From Peptococcaceae bacterium UBA3937 (GTDB lineage: Bacteria; Bacillota; Peptococcia; DRI-13; DTU073), in assembly GCA_002385735.1 (NCBI GenBank), contig DGEB01000006.1, positions 1 to 10,334 of the forward strand: a stretch of DNA of 10,334 nucleotides, given 5' to 3'. Positions 1 to 6,626 of this stretch are shown here, piece after piece (position 1 is the first letter of the stretch; each line of letters opens with the position of its first letter). The notes beneath the pieces were generated by a model that saw only the letters and a program-made list of their open reading frames with translations, was not told the DNA's origin and searched no databases. The position numbers and the translations under genes are program-made.

Positions 1-128
1 GCTATTTTATAGCTTCTAACAACATTCTCATACCCGGGCAATTCTCCCCAGACCTCGACTGAACTTGCACTTGTTAAAACAACAATAAGCAATAATATGA
101 TAACCTTTGATTTCCTACTCTTGCTCAC
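1..128 (-). CDS. Partial secreted protein, N-terminal part only (runs off left edge)
   Basis: An open frame without stops reads leftward from a GTG codon to the window edge, giving 42 residues. It begins MSKSRKSK, followed by a hydrophobic stretch (VIILLLIVVL) and then a small-residue region ending SSVEVWG, which is the layout of a Sec signal peptide. The GTG start is chosen because AAGGGGG lies 9 bases upstream (138-144). An in-frame ATG at 152 has no such site and would add eight residues. A very good sigma-A promoter (184-212) points into this frame and leaves a leader of about 50 bases, which supports a real gene. The residues just after the hydrophobic core (VWG) resemble the signal-peptide ends of the two Cu_amine_oxidN1 proteins further right, so this may be a related exported protein, but too little is visible to name a family. 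Confidence 0.6.
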   Translation of the reverse strand, partial: MSKSRKSKVIILLLIVVLTSASSVEVWGELPGYENVVRSYKI

Positions 129-183
129 AGCATCCTGCCCCCTTAACCCCATACTAAATATTCCACAAGTACTAACGTGTATT

Positions 184-212
184 ATTATACAAAAATATAG
201 CAACAGTTTCAA
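184..212 (-). promoter_or_regulatory. Sigma-A promoter for the left-edge secreted protein
   Basis: On the minus strand, TTGAAA (212-207) and TATAAT (189-184) are separated by 17 bases. This matches the sigma-A consensus at 11 of 12 positions. The predicted start is near 177. It faces away from the promoter at 247-275, so the two genes are divergently transcribed from a short shared region. Confidence 0.75.
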
Positions 213-246
213 CCAATGCCAAAAATGTAATAGAATTTTCCCTTGC

Positions 247-275
247 TTGACAACAGGTAAATAATGTAATATAAT
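247..275 (+). promoter_or_regulatory. Perfect-consensus sigma-A promoter for the ATPase gene
   Basis: TTGACA (247-252) and TATAAT (270-275) are separated by exactly 17 bases, matching the sigma-A consensus at all 12 positions. Transcription should begin near 282. Around that point lie a 10-base palindrome AATCTAGATT (278-287) and an inverted pair CAAATC (276-281) / GATTTG (299-304). These could be an operator, but this is inferred only from symmetry in AT-rich DNA. Confidence 0.8.
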
Positions 276-325
276 CAAATCTAGATTATAATAATCGTGA
301 TTTGATAAATTAAGGGGGCTTGCGG

Positions 326-1741
326 ATGTTTATCGGCAGAAAAAACGAACTGCAATTCTTAGAAGATAAATACCGTAGTAAAGGCGGTCAACTCATTGTG
401 GTATACGGTCGTCGCCGTATCGGAAAGACTGAAACCCTGCGTAAGTTTTGCGAAGGAAAAGACCATGTCTTTTATACCTGTACCGAAAGTACGAATGAAA
501 AACAGCTTAAAGACTTCAGTGCGAGAATGCTTAAAAAGAATGTTCCTGCAGCCAAATACTTGCGCGAGTTTGCCGACTGGGAACAGGCTTTTGCCTGTGT
601 ATCCGAATTGCCTTCAGAAGGAAAAAAACTACTGATTATCGATGAGTTTCCCTACATGATCAAAAATAATCGCTCTATCCCTTCTCTATTACAAAAACTA
701 TGGGATGAAAAACTCAAAGCAGAAAATGTAATGATCATTCTTTGCGGCAGTGCCATGTCTTTTATCGAAAAAGAAGTATTAGCGGAAAAAAATCCCCTTT
801 ACGGCAGAGCAACCGGCATCTTAAAAATGAGCAAAATGGACTTTTATGACGCTATTCAATTCTTCCCCAAATACCCTCATCTGGAGAAAATATATGCCTA
901 TGCCATCCTGGGAGGTATCCCCCACTATTTAAAACAATTTGATCATAATCAATCACTGGAGAAAAACATCAAAGCAAACATCCTTCAAAAAGGTAGTATC
1001 CTCTATTCCGAAATAGAATTCTTAATAAGGCAAGAATTACGGGAAACCACCATCTACAACACGATTATTGAAGCAATCGCTTTAGGTAATACCAAACTTA
1101 ATGAAATCTATCAAAAAACCCAAATTGACAAAAATAAGCTGACGGTATATTTAAAAAACCTGATCGATTTAGGGATTATCGAGCGAGAGGTTCCCGTTTC
1201 CGAAAGCATTAAGAAACAAGCGAGCTTTCAAAGAGGGCTGTATCAAATTACCGACAACTTCTTCCGTTTTTGGTACGCTTTCGTTTTCCCCTGTATATCA
1301 GAACTGGAAACAGGGGACATAGATGGCGTTTTTCATCAGGTTGTAAAACCTTCTTTAAACCAATTTACCTCGAGGAGCTTTGAACTGATTTGCCGAGAAT
1401 ATTTAAGAAAGCTCAACAGGCAAGAAAGACTACCTTTCCGCTTTACCAAAATTGGGCGCTGGTGGGACAAGACGGACGAGCTAGACATCATGGCCACCGA
1501 TAAGGAGAAAAACCATTTTCTCATCGGTGAATGCAAATTCAAAAATGCCCCCTTTAACTTGAAAGATTTAAATACTCTTCTTGCCAAGTTTAAACCAAGC
1601 AACAATACCGCCAGAGTATATTATTATCTTTTTTCCAAAAACGGTTTCAGCGATGAGTTAATCAGCTTTGCTGCGCAAAAAAACATTTATCCGGTAACGA
1701 TCAATCAATTAATCGACGGCCTCCCGCCCGTTCTGCCATGA
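326..1741 (+). CDS. AAA-type ATPase with C-terminal DUF234 PD-(D/E)xK nuclease-like domain
   Basis: The protein has 471 residues. The N-terminal third is a P-loop ATPase of the ATPase_2 family: Walker A GRRRIGKT (28-35) and Walker B LLIIDE (102-107), followed by a CGSAMS sensor-like segment and PLYGRATG. Roughly residues 240-300 look like a winged-helix region. The C-terminal part carries D387, then E402-C-K404, spaced like a PD-(D/E)xK nuclease core and typical of DUF234 proteins. The ATG at 326 is chosen because AAGGGGG (312-318) lies 7 bases upstream; a TTG at 320 would be almost on top of that site. The gene stands alone behind a perfect promoter and ends at a terminator. It is visibly more AT-rich than feoB or gltX, which fits acquisition by transfer. 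The family is widespread in archaea and bacteria, often in several copies, and its function is not established. DNA cleavage is inferred from the motif only. Confidence 0.88.
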   Translation: MFIGRKNELQFLEDKYRSKGGQLIVVYGRRRIGKTETLRKFCEGKDHVFYTCTESTNEKQLKDFSARMLKKNVPAAKYLREFADWEQAFACVSELPSEGKKLLIIDEFPYMIKNNRSIPSLLQKLWDEKLKAENVMIILCGSAMSFIEKEVLAEKNPLYGRATGILKMSKMDFYDAIQFFPKYPHLEKIYAYAILGGIPHYLKQFDHNQSLEKNIKANILQKGSILYSEIEFLIRQELRETTIYNTIIEAIALGNTKLNEIYQKTQIDKNKLTVYLKNLIDLGIIEREVPVSESIKKQASFQRGLYQITDNFFRFWYAFVFPCISELETGDIDGVFHQVVKPSLNQFTSRSFELICREYLRKLNRQERLPFRFTKIGRWWDKTDELDIMATDKEKNHFLIGECKFKNAPFNLKDLNTLLAKFKPSNNTARVYYYLFSKNGFSDELISFAAQKNIYPVTINQLIDGLPPVLP

Positions 1742-1793
1742 ATCTTTTTCATCCTCCCAATTTAATCCTCAGAAATGGTTTGGTGCGCATAAT

Positions 1794-1820
1794 AAAACCG
1801 GCAGGTGCTCTGCCGGTTTT
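1794..1820. terminator. Bidirectional intrinsic terminator between convergent genes
   Basis: A perfect 11-base-pair stem (AAAACCGGCAG / CTGCCGGTTTT) encloses the loop GTGCT. Because the A and T runs are part of the stem, it can work in both directions, serving the ATPase gene from the left and the secreted protein gene from the right. Outer arms GCGCA (1785-1789) and TGCGC (1826-1830) could lengthen the structure. Confidence 0.85.
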
Positions 1821-1847
1821 AATCGTGCGCTATTAATCTTTACGGGT

Positions 1848-2651
1848 TTATTTTTTCAGGATTTTTTCCCATTCCTCCGCTGGCAGTAGTTTACGTTTGT
1901 TCCCCGGTTTTTCCTTGATGTCGACTTTCCGCTCGTTGTCAATCCAGTTCACTTCAAAATCAAGGGACTCGGACAAAGCCCGCAAGGGCAACAGGGTTCG
2001 GCCGCTTTGGATGCGAGGTGCCACATCGGAGTATTTCTTTTCTTCTTTGGAACCGGTTTTCACCGTGTAATAGTTGTCGCCAATCTTAAAGACAATCGTC
2101 TTGTCGGAACGGTCCGTAGCGGTTACGGTGCGGTTTTTCTCATTCCATACTACTTGTGCCTGCACATCTGGATGTTCAAAAACCGCCCGCATGGGAACCA
2201 TCGTGCGTCCCTGAATAATAATGGGCTTCTGGTCTGGGAAAGTAACCTGTTTGCCATTGATAAACACCCTTACCTCTTTAGTGGACGTTGTGGGCGGCTT
2301 CGACGCGGCCTTGACCCCTGCAGGATCATTTTTGAATCGGCTATTAATGACTCCCCCATATTTCGCCCATTTGGTACGACTGATCTCTTTGTCATTCACA
2401 TGGGTAATCCGGAAAATATCTTTATTATTCGATGCCCGAACTTTTTTTAAGGTACTTTCAATTACCTCATCATTCGAACGACCGGGCTCTTCGTAAATAT
2501 CATAAGTTAAAGCTGAACTTATGCCATTTAGATACCTATACTGAACAGTATAATCCGCAATCTTGTCTCTCGTACTCGCACCCCATGCTACCACTGTTCC
2601 CAGCATTGTCAAAATAAATGCAAGTAACAATAAAATTGTGATTTTTTTCAT
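1848..2651 (-). CDS. Exported protein with copper amine oxidase N-terminal-type domain (long paralogue)
   Basis: The protein has 267 residues. Residues 1-25 form a Sec signal peptide (MKKIT, hydrophobic core, AWGA). Residues 26-125 are a region I do not recognise. Residues about 126-246 are a Cu_amine_oxidN1-type domain made of two similar halves: INGKQVTF...GRTMVPMRAVFE...VVWN (131-169) and SGRTLLPLRALSESLDFEVNW (216-236). The tail, KLLPAEEWEKILKK, recurs in the neighbouring paralogue. The start is secure: AAGGAGG lies 9 bases before the ATG. Despite the family name there is no oxidase domain and no copper site; in Bacillota these domains occur as extracytoplasmic modules, probably binding the cell wall or surface polymers. 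The gene follows the paralogue at 2832-3455 on the same strand, 180 bases downstream, and ends at the shared terminator at 1794-1820. The specific role is unknown. Confidence 0.85.
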   Translation of the reverse strand: MKKITILLLLAFILTMLGTVVAWGASTRDKIADYTVQYRYLNGISSALTYDIYEEPGRSNDEVIESTLKKVRASNNKDIFRITHVNDKEISRTKWAKYGGVINSRFKNDPAGVKAASKPPTTSTKEVRVFINGKQVTFPDQKPIIIQGRTMVPMRAVFEHPDVQAQVVWNEKNRTVTATDRSDKTIVFKIGDNYYTVKTGSKEEKKYSDVAPRIQSGRTLLPLRALSESLDFEVNWIDNERKVDIKEKPGNKRKLLPAEEWEKILKK

Positions 2652-2799
2652 GGGTGTTTTCCTCCTTAATATTACTTACAAAACCCAATGTTTTTTACAC
2701 TTTTTTTATCTTTTTCTTATCACAATTTTACACTATGCACCAAATAAAAACAAGGAACGATTTTACATTAAGGATACACCTACATACGCTTTCGGTCCC

Positions 2800-2818
2800 G
2801 CCGGTAAACCTTACCGGC
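2800..2818. other. Perfect GC-rich hairpin between the two paralogues
   Basis: GCCGGTAA (2800-2807) and TTACCGGC (2811-2818) form an 8-base-pair stem with a 3-base loop, 14 bases past the stop of the minus-strand gene at 2832. No T run follows on either strand, so it is not a canonical intrinsic terminator. It may stabilise or process the 3' end of the upstream transcript. The rest of the gap up to 2651 is AT-rich; it holds the ribosome binding site of the next gene and two copies of GTGTAAAA on the minus strand, with no convincing promoter. Confidence 0.55.
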
Positions 2819-2831
2819 ACCCCCATGGTCC

Positions 2832-3455
2832 TCACAAGGGTTCATCCTTATTCTTGTTCAACCGGGCTACCCATTCCTCCGGTGACAAAAGAAGTCGCGT
2901 ATACCCTTCTTTTTCCGTGATGCTTACACTCCTCGTTGTTCCATCCCAATTCACTTCAAAATCAAATGCTTCCGCAAAAGCGCGCAGGGGCAACATGATT
3001 TGCCGGTTCTCCAACACCACCGGAGCCACATCGTTTTCCTTCACCACGCTCCTGTCCGCCCGGTCTGTATTCTCTGTGCTCTCTACACTGTCCCCGGCCT
3101 TTTCTTTTTCCCCGTTATTGTCGTTAAGATCATTGTCCTCATTGTCACTGCCTGGACCCTCGATAATCCGGTAGGTTGCCGTGTCGAGCCCGAAGATTAC
3201 CCTTTTGCCGGAACGATCGATAATGGTCACACTACGGTCTTCGCCGTTCCAACTTACTTCTCCTTGCACATCGGGATGTTCAGCGATTACCCGAAATGGA
3301 ACCATGGTCCTATCCTCGACGATGATCGGTTTTTGCTCGGGAAATTCCACTTGTTTTCCGTTAAGATAAACGGTAATTTCGGCTCCCCAAACCTGGCCGG
3401 TACAGGCGGCAAATATAAACATCCCACACAAAAACGTCATGATTAACTTTTTCAA
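2832..3455 (-). CDS. Exported protein with copper amine oxidase N-terminal-type domain (short paralogue with acidic insert)
   Basis: The protein has 207 residues when started at TTG 3455. That start is chosen because GAGGAGG (3464-3470) lies 8 bases upstream and because the product then begins with a proper signal peptide, MKKLIMTFLCGMFIF. The open frame reaches back to a GTG at 3545, but that longer start lacks a binding site and would bury the signal peptide. Cleavage is probably near VWGA (22-25); FAAC (15-18) is a weak lipobox, so lipidation at C18 cannot be excluded. The domain fills residues 28-180, with halves LNGKQVEF...DRTMVPFRVIAE and ENRQIMLPLRAFAEAFDFEVNW. Between them, residues about 99-142 are an acidic Asp/Glu/Asn-rich stretch absent from the paralogue. 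The tail, LLLSPEEWVARLNK, matches the paralogue's. It is divergent from the iron operon. Its role is unknown. Confidence 0.82.
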   Translation of the reverse strand: MKKLIMTFLCGMFIFAACTGQVWGAEITVYLNGKQVEFPEQKPIIVEDRTMVPFRVIAEHPDVQGEVSWNGEDRSVTIIDRSGKRVIFGLDTATYRIIEGPGSDNEDNDLNDNNGEKEKAGDSVESTENTDRADRSVVKENDVAPVVLENRQIMLPLRAFAEAFDFEVNWDGTTRSVSITEKEGYTRLLLSPEEWVARLNKNKDEPL

Positions 3456-3547
3456 TTGCCATTCCTCCTCATTCCAACCAAAATATAACATATGCGGGGC
3501 CAAAATGCCATCCTTTCCTTGTTTCACGGCGACAACTTTTTTCACTA

Positions 3548-3576
3548 TTGACGAGGGACAAAAAATAGGTTATAAA
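3548..3576 (+). promoter_or_regulatory. Sigma-A promoter of the regulator-feoA-feoB operon
   Basis: TTGACG (3548-3553) and TATAAA (3571-3576) are separated by 17 bases, matching the sigma-A consensus at 10 of 12 positions. The predicted start, about 3583, falls inside the DtxR-type operator, so a bound repressor would block RNA polymerase. The leader is about 40 bases. Confidence 0.78.
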
Positions 3577-3580
3577 TAAG

Positions 3581-3599
3581 TTAGGTAAGCCTAACATTT
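3581..3599 (+). promoter_or_regulatory. IdeR/DtxR-type iron box (operator)
   Basis: TTAGGTAAGCCTAACATTT matches the 19-base IdeR/DtxR consensus TWAGGTWAGSCTWACCTWA at 17 of 19 positions. Its core is the inverted pair GTTAGG (3580-3585) / CCTAAC (3590-3595). It lies just after the -10 box and 25 bases before a DtxR-family gene, so iron-dependent autorepression of the operon is the natural reading. It does not resemble the MntR box. Confidence 0.82.
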
Positions 3600-3624
3600 T
3601 TTACTAAAGGGAAGTGAGCCCGAG

Positions 3625-4062
3625 ATGAGTAAAGCACTTACACCCTCGACCCAGGACTATCTGGAGGTAATTCTTCAACTATCGGAAAACAATCATTCCA
3701 CGCGCATTACGGATATCGCCAACGCTCTTAATATTACCAAAGCAAGCGCAACCCAAGCCATTGATACTTTGATTAATGAAAAAATGGTGCTGAAAGAAAA
3801 ATACGGCCCTGTTTCGCTGACCAAAAAAGGCGAACTGGCCGCGTTAAAAGTGAAAAAGATGCACAAAATCATCCGCGAATTCCTGGTGACCGTATTGCAA
3901 GTAGATGCCGATATCGCCAACAAAGATGCCTGCTTAATCGAACATGTCATTAGTCCCCAAACCATTGCCGGTATGATTGCTTTTCTGGAAAAAGGCAACT
4001 ACCAAATCAGCAGCGACCTTAACCTTAAAAAAGCTGCCGAATTACTTAAGTCCGATCTGTAA
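3625..4062 (+). CDS. DtxR-family metal-dependent transcriptional repressor (short, MntR-sized)
   Basis: The protein has 145 residues. The N-terminal part is a winged helix, with a recognition-helix region ITKASATQAIDTLI (37-50) and a wing up to LTKKGELAA. A metal-binding dimerisation domain follows. There is no C-terminal SH3-like domain, so the length resembles B. subtilis MntR (about 142) rather than DtxR (about 226). By motif alignment, C103, E106 and H107 (DACLIEH) match DtxR C102, E105 and H106, where MntR has Glu in place of the Cys. D11 and E14 (TQDYLE) match MntR D8 and E11, where DtxR has Met at the first position. H80 is conserved. The ligand set is therefore a mixture. An iron-type box ahead of the gene and feoAB behind it argue that it senses Fe2+ and represses iron uptake. 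The ATG is preceded by AAAGGGAAGTGAG. feoA starts 82 bases downstream with no terminator between. Confidence 0.9.
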   Translation: MSKALTPSTQDYLEVILQLSENNHSTRITDIANALNITKASATQAIDTLINEKMVLKEKYGPVSLTKKGELAALKVKKMHKIIREFLVTVLQVDADIANKDACLIEHVISPQTIAGMIAFLEKGNYQISSDLNLKKAAELLKSDL

Positions 4063-4144
4063 GCTTTTTATTGTCACTAAATCATCCTTGTTCGATTCAT
4101 CACTACTCTGCTTTAACATCCACACAAAACTGAGGTGACGTAAA

Positions 4145-4384
4145 ATGAGCGAAAAACAACAATCCTTAATTACAATGCGACCTGGCGAAAAGGTCATCAT
4201 CAAAGAAATCGCCGGCGGAAGCAGCTTAAAAAGAAGACTCAATGAAATGGGGCTTAACCGCGGCACCCAAATCAACATCGTGCGTAATGACGGATGGGGT
4301 CCGGTGCTGATTGCCCTCTCCAGCAGCCGAATCGCCCTGGGCCGTCAAATGGCCAGCAAAATTCTCGTGGAAAAGGCCGGCTAA
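4145..4384 (+). CDS. feoA: Ferrous iron transport protein A
   Basis: This 79-residue cytoplasmic protein is one SH3-like FeoA domain. It shows the family pattern of a start such as LITMRPGEKVIIKEI, then a glycine-rich turn with LKRRLNEMGLNRGTQI, and an end such as ALSSSRIALGRQMASKI. FeoA is thought to bind the cytoplasmic side of FeoB and to support its iron transport; the exact mechanism is debated. GAGGTGA (4132-4138) lies 6 bases before the ATG. It sits between the DtxR-family regulator and feoB, with 72 bases before the feoB start and no terminator, so the three are probably one transcript. The length is normal for the family. Confidence 0.93.
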   Translation: MSEKQQSLITMRPGEKVIIKEIAGGSSLKRRLNEMGLNRGTQINIVRNDGWGPVLIALSSSRIALGRQMASKILVEKAG

Positions 4385-4456
4385 ACCCTGTATTTTCTTC
4401 GTTCAACGCGCAACAACTTTCATCACTACGATACATTACCCTAAGGAGAAGAAACA

Positions 4457-6487
4457 ATGACCACGACAGAAAAAACGATTGCCTTAATCGGAAATCCCAA
4501 TACAGGAAAAACCTCTTTGTTTAATAATTTAACCGGGGCCAAGCAAAAAGTCGGCAATTGGCCGGGGGTTACGATTGAAAAAAAAGAAGGTCCCCTGATC
4601 AATCATCCCCACGTTACCATCATTGATTTGCCGGGCATTTACAGCATGGGCTCCCAGTCGGAAGACGAACTGGTAGCGCGCAATTATCTGCTGCTGGAAA
4701 AACCCCATGCCGTCATCAACGTGCTGGATGCCACCAACCTGCAGCGGAACCTTTACTTGACGGTGCAACTGCTGGAAATGGGCGTCCCGGTCATCGTCGC
4801 TTTAAACATGATGGACGAGATCGAAAAAAACGCGATCAAGATCAACGTCACGAAACTGTCTTATCTGCTCAAAGTGCCGATTGTCCCCACCATCGCCAGA
4901 ACAAAAATGGGGCTTGGGGACCTGGTGCGCGTGGCCACCGCCGAACAAGCCCCGCCGGAACATGGTTTTTCCCTTGATTACGGCCCGGAAATTGAAGCGG
5001 AAATCAGGACCCTGGAAGAAGCCATCCTCACGATGGGCCTCACCCCTTCTTCCTATCCCTTGCGCTTTCTGGCGCTGAAACTGTTGGAAGAAGGCGAGAA
5101 TTTCCTCAAGACGATGCAGATGAAGGCCGAACTGTGTGAAAAGATTTTCCACAACCTGCTGGCTTTCCGGAAGCAAAGCATGAACCGGCTTAAAAAAATC
5201 TATGGTGAAAACCTTGCGGCAATGTTTATCGAGAAAAGATATCAATACATCAACACAGTCCTGCAACAGGTGGTGGACAGCCCCGACCTGGCGGGCACTT
5301 ATACCCTTTCCGATAAAATCGACCGTATCGTCCTCAATAAATACATCGGATTGCCCCTCTTTTTTCTAGCGATTCTGGTGGTTTTTAAAATTACCTTCAC
5401 CTTAAGCAGTCCCCTTGTTAGCTTGTTAGAAGATATTTTTGCTTTCCTGGGAAATCAATTGTCTGGGCTGATTACCCACGATTTACTGGCTTCTTTTGTG
5501 GTCGAAGGAATAATCGGCGGGTTAGGAAGCATTATTATTTTCCTGCCGGTGATTATTTGTTTGTTCCTGGCGATTTCCCTGTTGGAAAACAGTGGCTATA
5601 TGGCCCGCGGGGCCTTTTTGATGGATCGCTATATGCGCTATCTTGGCTTGGAGGGAAAAGCCATTATCCCGCTGGTGATGGGCTTTGGCTGCAATGTTCC
5701 GGCCATTTTGGCGGCCAGGACCCTGAGAAATCCCCGGGACCGCCTGATTACCATTTTAATTCTCCCGCTGATGTCCTGCGGGGCGCGGCTGCCCGTATAT
5801 GCCCTGTTTGTAGGCGCATTTTTCAAAGCATACCAGGCAGTGGTAATGTTTTCCCTTTACCTGTTGGGGATTCTCCTTGCAGTTATCATGGCCAAAATTT
5901 TTGCTCGGTTTTTCTTCCCCGGGGAGACTTCGCCCCTCTTAATTGAGTTGCCTCCCTACCGCCTGCCGACCTTAAAAGATACCTTCATTCAAATCGAAAG
6001 AAAAAGCGTCGCTTTCTTTAGAAAAGTAGGGACGGTAATCTTTAGTGTCGTGATGATTGCCTGGGCTCTCGCCTATTTCCCCTGGGGGGTAGAATATGCC
6101 AGTCCGGATAGTTTCATGGGTAAATTAGGTTCCCTGCTGGCTCCGCTTTTTGCTCCCCTTGGTTTTGGGACGAGAGAAGCGGCCTCGGCGCTGCTCTTCG
6201 GGGTCGTCGCCAAAGAAGTGGTGGTCAGCACCCTCGGCGTTCTTTACGGTACGGGGCAAGAAAGCCTGTCGGCCGTACTGGCCTTGCATTGGACACCCTT
6301 AAGCGCGTACAGTTTCATGGTGATGACTTTAATCTATATCCCTTGTGCGGGAACGATTGGCGCGATTAAGGCGGAAACCGGCTCCTGGAAATGGACAATT
6401 TTTGCGGTTCTTTACACCTTTGCCCTGGCCTGGTTCGTGGCTTTCCTGGTCTACCAGGGAGGCCTGCTCCTTGGTCTGGGTCAATAG
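4457..6487 (+). CDS. feoB: Ferrous iron transporter B (GTPase-coupled Fe2+ permease)
   Basis: The 676-residue inner-membrane protein imports Fe2+. Its N-terminal GTPase shows G1 GNPNTGKT (12-19), G2 T39 within VTIEKKEG, G3 DLPG (57-60) and G4 NMMD (117-120). The G5-like segment reads TIAR (145-148) in place of the common SAR. A helical GDI-like region follows, up to about residue 290. The membrane part, from about 295 to the end, contains the two inverted Gate motifs: GFGCNVPAI with C412 and LPLMSCGARLP with C441, both conserved cysteines of the family. AAGGAG lies just before the ATG. Length is normal for the Bacillota type. No FeoC gene follows. Regulation is probably through the iron box at 3581-3599. 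Codon use is GC-richer than in the ATPase gene to the left. Confidence 0.96.
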   Translation: MTTTEKTIALIGNPNTGKTSLFNNLTGAKQKVGNWPGVTIEKKEGPLINHPHVTIIDLPGIYSMGSQSEDELVARNYLLLEKPHAVINVLDATNLQRNLYLTVQLLEMGVPVIVALNMMDEIEKNAIKINVTKLSYLLKVPIVPTIARTKMGLGDLVRVATAEQAPPEHGFSLDYGPEIEAEIRTLEEAILTMGLTPSSYPLRFLALKLLEEGENFLKTMQMKAELCEKIFHNLLAFRKQSMNRLKKIYGENLAAMFIEKRYQYINTVLQQVVDSPDLAGTYTLSDKIDRIVLNKYIGLPLFFLAILVVFKITFTLSSPLVSLLEDIFAFLGNQLSGLITHDLLASFVVEGIIGGLGSIIIFLPVIICLFLAISLLENSGYMARGAFLMDRYMRYLGLEGKAIIPLVMGFGCNVPAILAARTLRNPRDRLITILILPLMSCGARLPVYALFVGAFFKAYQAVVMFSLYLLGILLAVIMAKIFARFFFPGETSPLLIELPPYRLPTLKDTFIQIERKSVAFFRKVGTVIFSVVMIAWALAYFPWGVEYASPDSFMGKLGSLLAPLFAPLGFGTREAASALLFGVVAKEVVVSTLGVLYGTGQESLSAVLALHWTPLSAYSFMVMTLIYIPCAGTIGAIKAETGSWKWTIFAVLYTFALAWFVAFLVYQGGLLLGLGQ

Positions 6488-6500
6488 AAAAGGAAAAATG

Positions 6501-6525
6501 AAAGGAATGAAGAACTTATTCCTTT
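6501..6525 (+). terminator. Weak hairpin just after feoB, possible attenuating terminator
   Basis: AAAGGAAT (6501-6508) and ATTCCTTT (6518-6525) form a perfect 8-base-pair stem with a 9-base loop, 13 bases after the feoB stop. The stem is AT-rich and the T run is only the three bases at its end, so termination would be partial at best. Some read-through into the lipoprotein gene is possible. Confidence 0.4.
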
Positions 6526-6626
6526 AACTGATAATCCACAAGAATTTAAGGCGGGGGTGGTAAGAGATTTAAAAATCACTACTACCGATTGATTTTGAGA
6601 ATCTGGAGATTAGGGGGGAATTGAAC

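Noticed and set aside
2007..2450. 147-codon plus-strand open frame opposite the long Cu_amine_oxidN1 gene
   Set aside because: It is antisense to a well-supported gene, and its sequence shows no domain or export signal.
2800..2818. Intrinsic terminator for the short Cu_amine_oxidN1 gene
   Set aside because: The stem is perfect, but no T run follows on either strand; kept only as an unexplained hairpin.
3456..3545. N-terminal extension of the short Cu_amine_oxidN1 protein from a GTG at 3545
   Set aside because: There is no ribosome binding site before the GTG, and the extension would place 30 residues before a clear signal peptide. TTG 3455 has GAGGAGG at ideal spacing.
4802..5266. 154-codon minus-strand open frame inside feoB
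   Set aside because: It lies wholly antisense to an unmistakable feoB with all GTPase motifs; no ribosome binding site or recognisable product.
6499..6528. Nine-codon frame right after feoB (MKGMKNLFL), possible tiny FeoC-like gene
   Set aside because: It is far too short for FeoC and has no cysteine motif; the bases are better explained as the hairpin at 6501-6525.
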